Assembly: GCA_017471085.1 (NCBI GenBank)
Contig: JAFUWW010000038.1
Span: 1 to 6,904 of the forward strand
Source of the DNA: Bacteroidales bacterium
GTDB lineage: Bacteria; Bacteroidota; Bacteroidia; Bacteroidales; UBA932
Direction of reading: 5' to 3'
DNA: 6,904 nucleotides
The position numbers and the translations under genes are program-made. The notes beneath the pieces were generated by a model that saw only the letters and a program-made list of their open reading frames with translations, had not been told where the DNA came from and did not search any database. Shown here piece after piece: positions 6,608-6,904 of the stretch (the first letter of the stretch is position 1; each line of letters opens with the position of its first letter).

Positions 6608-6904
6608 CATTTCGTGCTTCAGCCACCGCTGCATCACCTGCCTAAAGCACACTTTCGCCTTTCCAGTCCCCATTTCGTGCTTCAGCCACACCTGCACCAC
6701 CTGCCTAAAGCACACTTTCGCCCTCCCAGGCCCCATTTCGTGCTTTAGCCACACCTGCACCACCTGCCTAAAGCACACTTTCACCTTTCCAGGTCACATT
6801 TCGTGCTTTAGCCACCGCTGCATCACCTGCCTAAAGCACACTTTCGCCCTTCCAGGCCCCATTTCGTGCTTTAGCCACATCTGCACATCCGCTTTAAAGC
6901 ACAC
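6608..6904. repeat. Array of 63-bp tandem repeats with internal inverted repeats (continues past window)
   Basis: Five units start with CATTTCGTGCTT at 6608, 6671, 6734, 6797 and 6860; the spacing is exactly 63 each time and the fifth unit is cut by the window edge after 45 bases. Each unit contains a left arm GTGCTTTAG (GTGCTTCAG in units 1 and 2), a spacer of 19 bases, and a right arm CTAAAGCAC (TTAAAGCAC in unit 5), followed by ACTTTCRCC and a variable pyrimidine-rich link. The array sits just upstream of the acid phosphatase promoter. It does not appear to be coding: one minus-strand frame has a TGA at 6794-6796 and one plus-strand frame has a TAG at 6746-6748, while arm structure and period are preserved. 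Function is unknown; options are regulator binding sites, RNA hairpins from a transcript coming from beyond 6904, or a non-functional minisatellite. Confidence 0.95.
6740..6776. repeat. Representative inverted repeat of the 63-bp array (unit 3)
   Basis: A perfect 9-bp inverted repeat: GTGCTTTAG at 6740-6748 and CTAAAGCAC at 6768-6776, with a 19-base spacer that itself contains CACCTGC twice. The equivalent arms are at 6614-6622/6642-6650, 6677-6685/6705-6713, 6803-6811/6831-6839 and 6866-6874/6894-6902. There is no T tract after any arm pair, so these do not look like intrinsic terminators. They could form hairpins in RNA or present paired half-sites for a dimeric DNA-binding protein. Confidence 0.85.

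Noticed and set aside
6527..6784. Repeat proteins encoded by the 63-bp array on either strand (21-residue units).
   Set aside because: Sixty-three is a multiple of three, so frames stay open by chance between stops. A TGA at 6794-6796 breaks the minus frame and a TAG at 6746-6748 breaks the plus frame. Substitutions are not codon-like.
6608..6904. CRISPR array.
   Set aside because: The whole 63-bp unit is conserved, including the part that would be spacer; there are no unique spacers and no cas genes in view.
6608..6904. Integron attC-type recombination sites.
   Set aside because: The arms do not fit the attC core (GTTRRRY and its complement), units are contiguous with no cassette genes between them, and no integrase is present.

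Overview
The window suggests a GC-rich member of the Bacteroidales (Bacteroidota). Three things point there. The RpoC sequence matches that group, especially its C-terminal tail. The two plausible promoters fit the Bacteroidota pattern (TTTG at -33, TAnnTTTG at -7). No start codon has a Shine-Dalgarno sequence. The fairly high GC would suit a Rikenellaceae-like or uncultured gut/rumen lineage better than classic Bacteroides, but the family is a guess.

Layout. Bases 1-3408 (+) are the 3' four-fifths of rpoC, encoding the RNA polymerase beta' subunit; its start lies outside the window. A strong intrinsic terminator follows at 3428-3457. A Bacteroidota-type promoter overlaps the end of that terminator and drives 3494-5698 (+). 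This gene encodes an exported protein that joins a class A acid phosphatase (PAP2 fold) to a PA-domain-containing M28 zinc peptidase. Three bases after its stop is the stop of a convergent gene, 5702-6463 (-). That gene is a stand-alone exported class A acid phosphatase, clearly paralogous to the phosphatase half of the fusion. Its upstream region (6464-6904) has no convincing gene. It holds a 16-bp tandem repeat inside the presumed 5' leader, a perfect -7 box, and then an array of five 63-bp repeats running to the window edge. Each 63-bp unit carries an inverted repeat (GTGCTTTAG, 19-nt spacer, CTAAAGCAC).

How it fits together. rpoC is housekeeping and transcriptionally insulated from the rest. 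The other two genes look like a small phosphate/peptide-scavenging module of the cell envelope or periplasm: two related acid phosphatases, one of them tethered to a peptidase. A plausible but unproven role is removing phosphate from phosphopeptides or other organic phosphates while degrading peptides.

The items most worth a second look are the phosphatase-peptidase fusion, the structured 63-bp array directly upstream of the stand-alone phosphatase, and the promoter of the fusion gene, which predicts a nearly leaderless mRNA.
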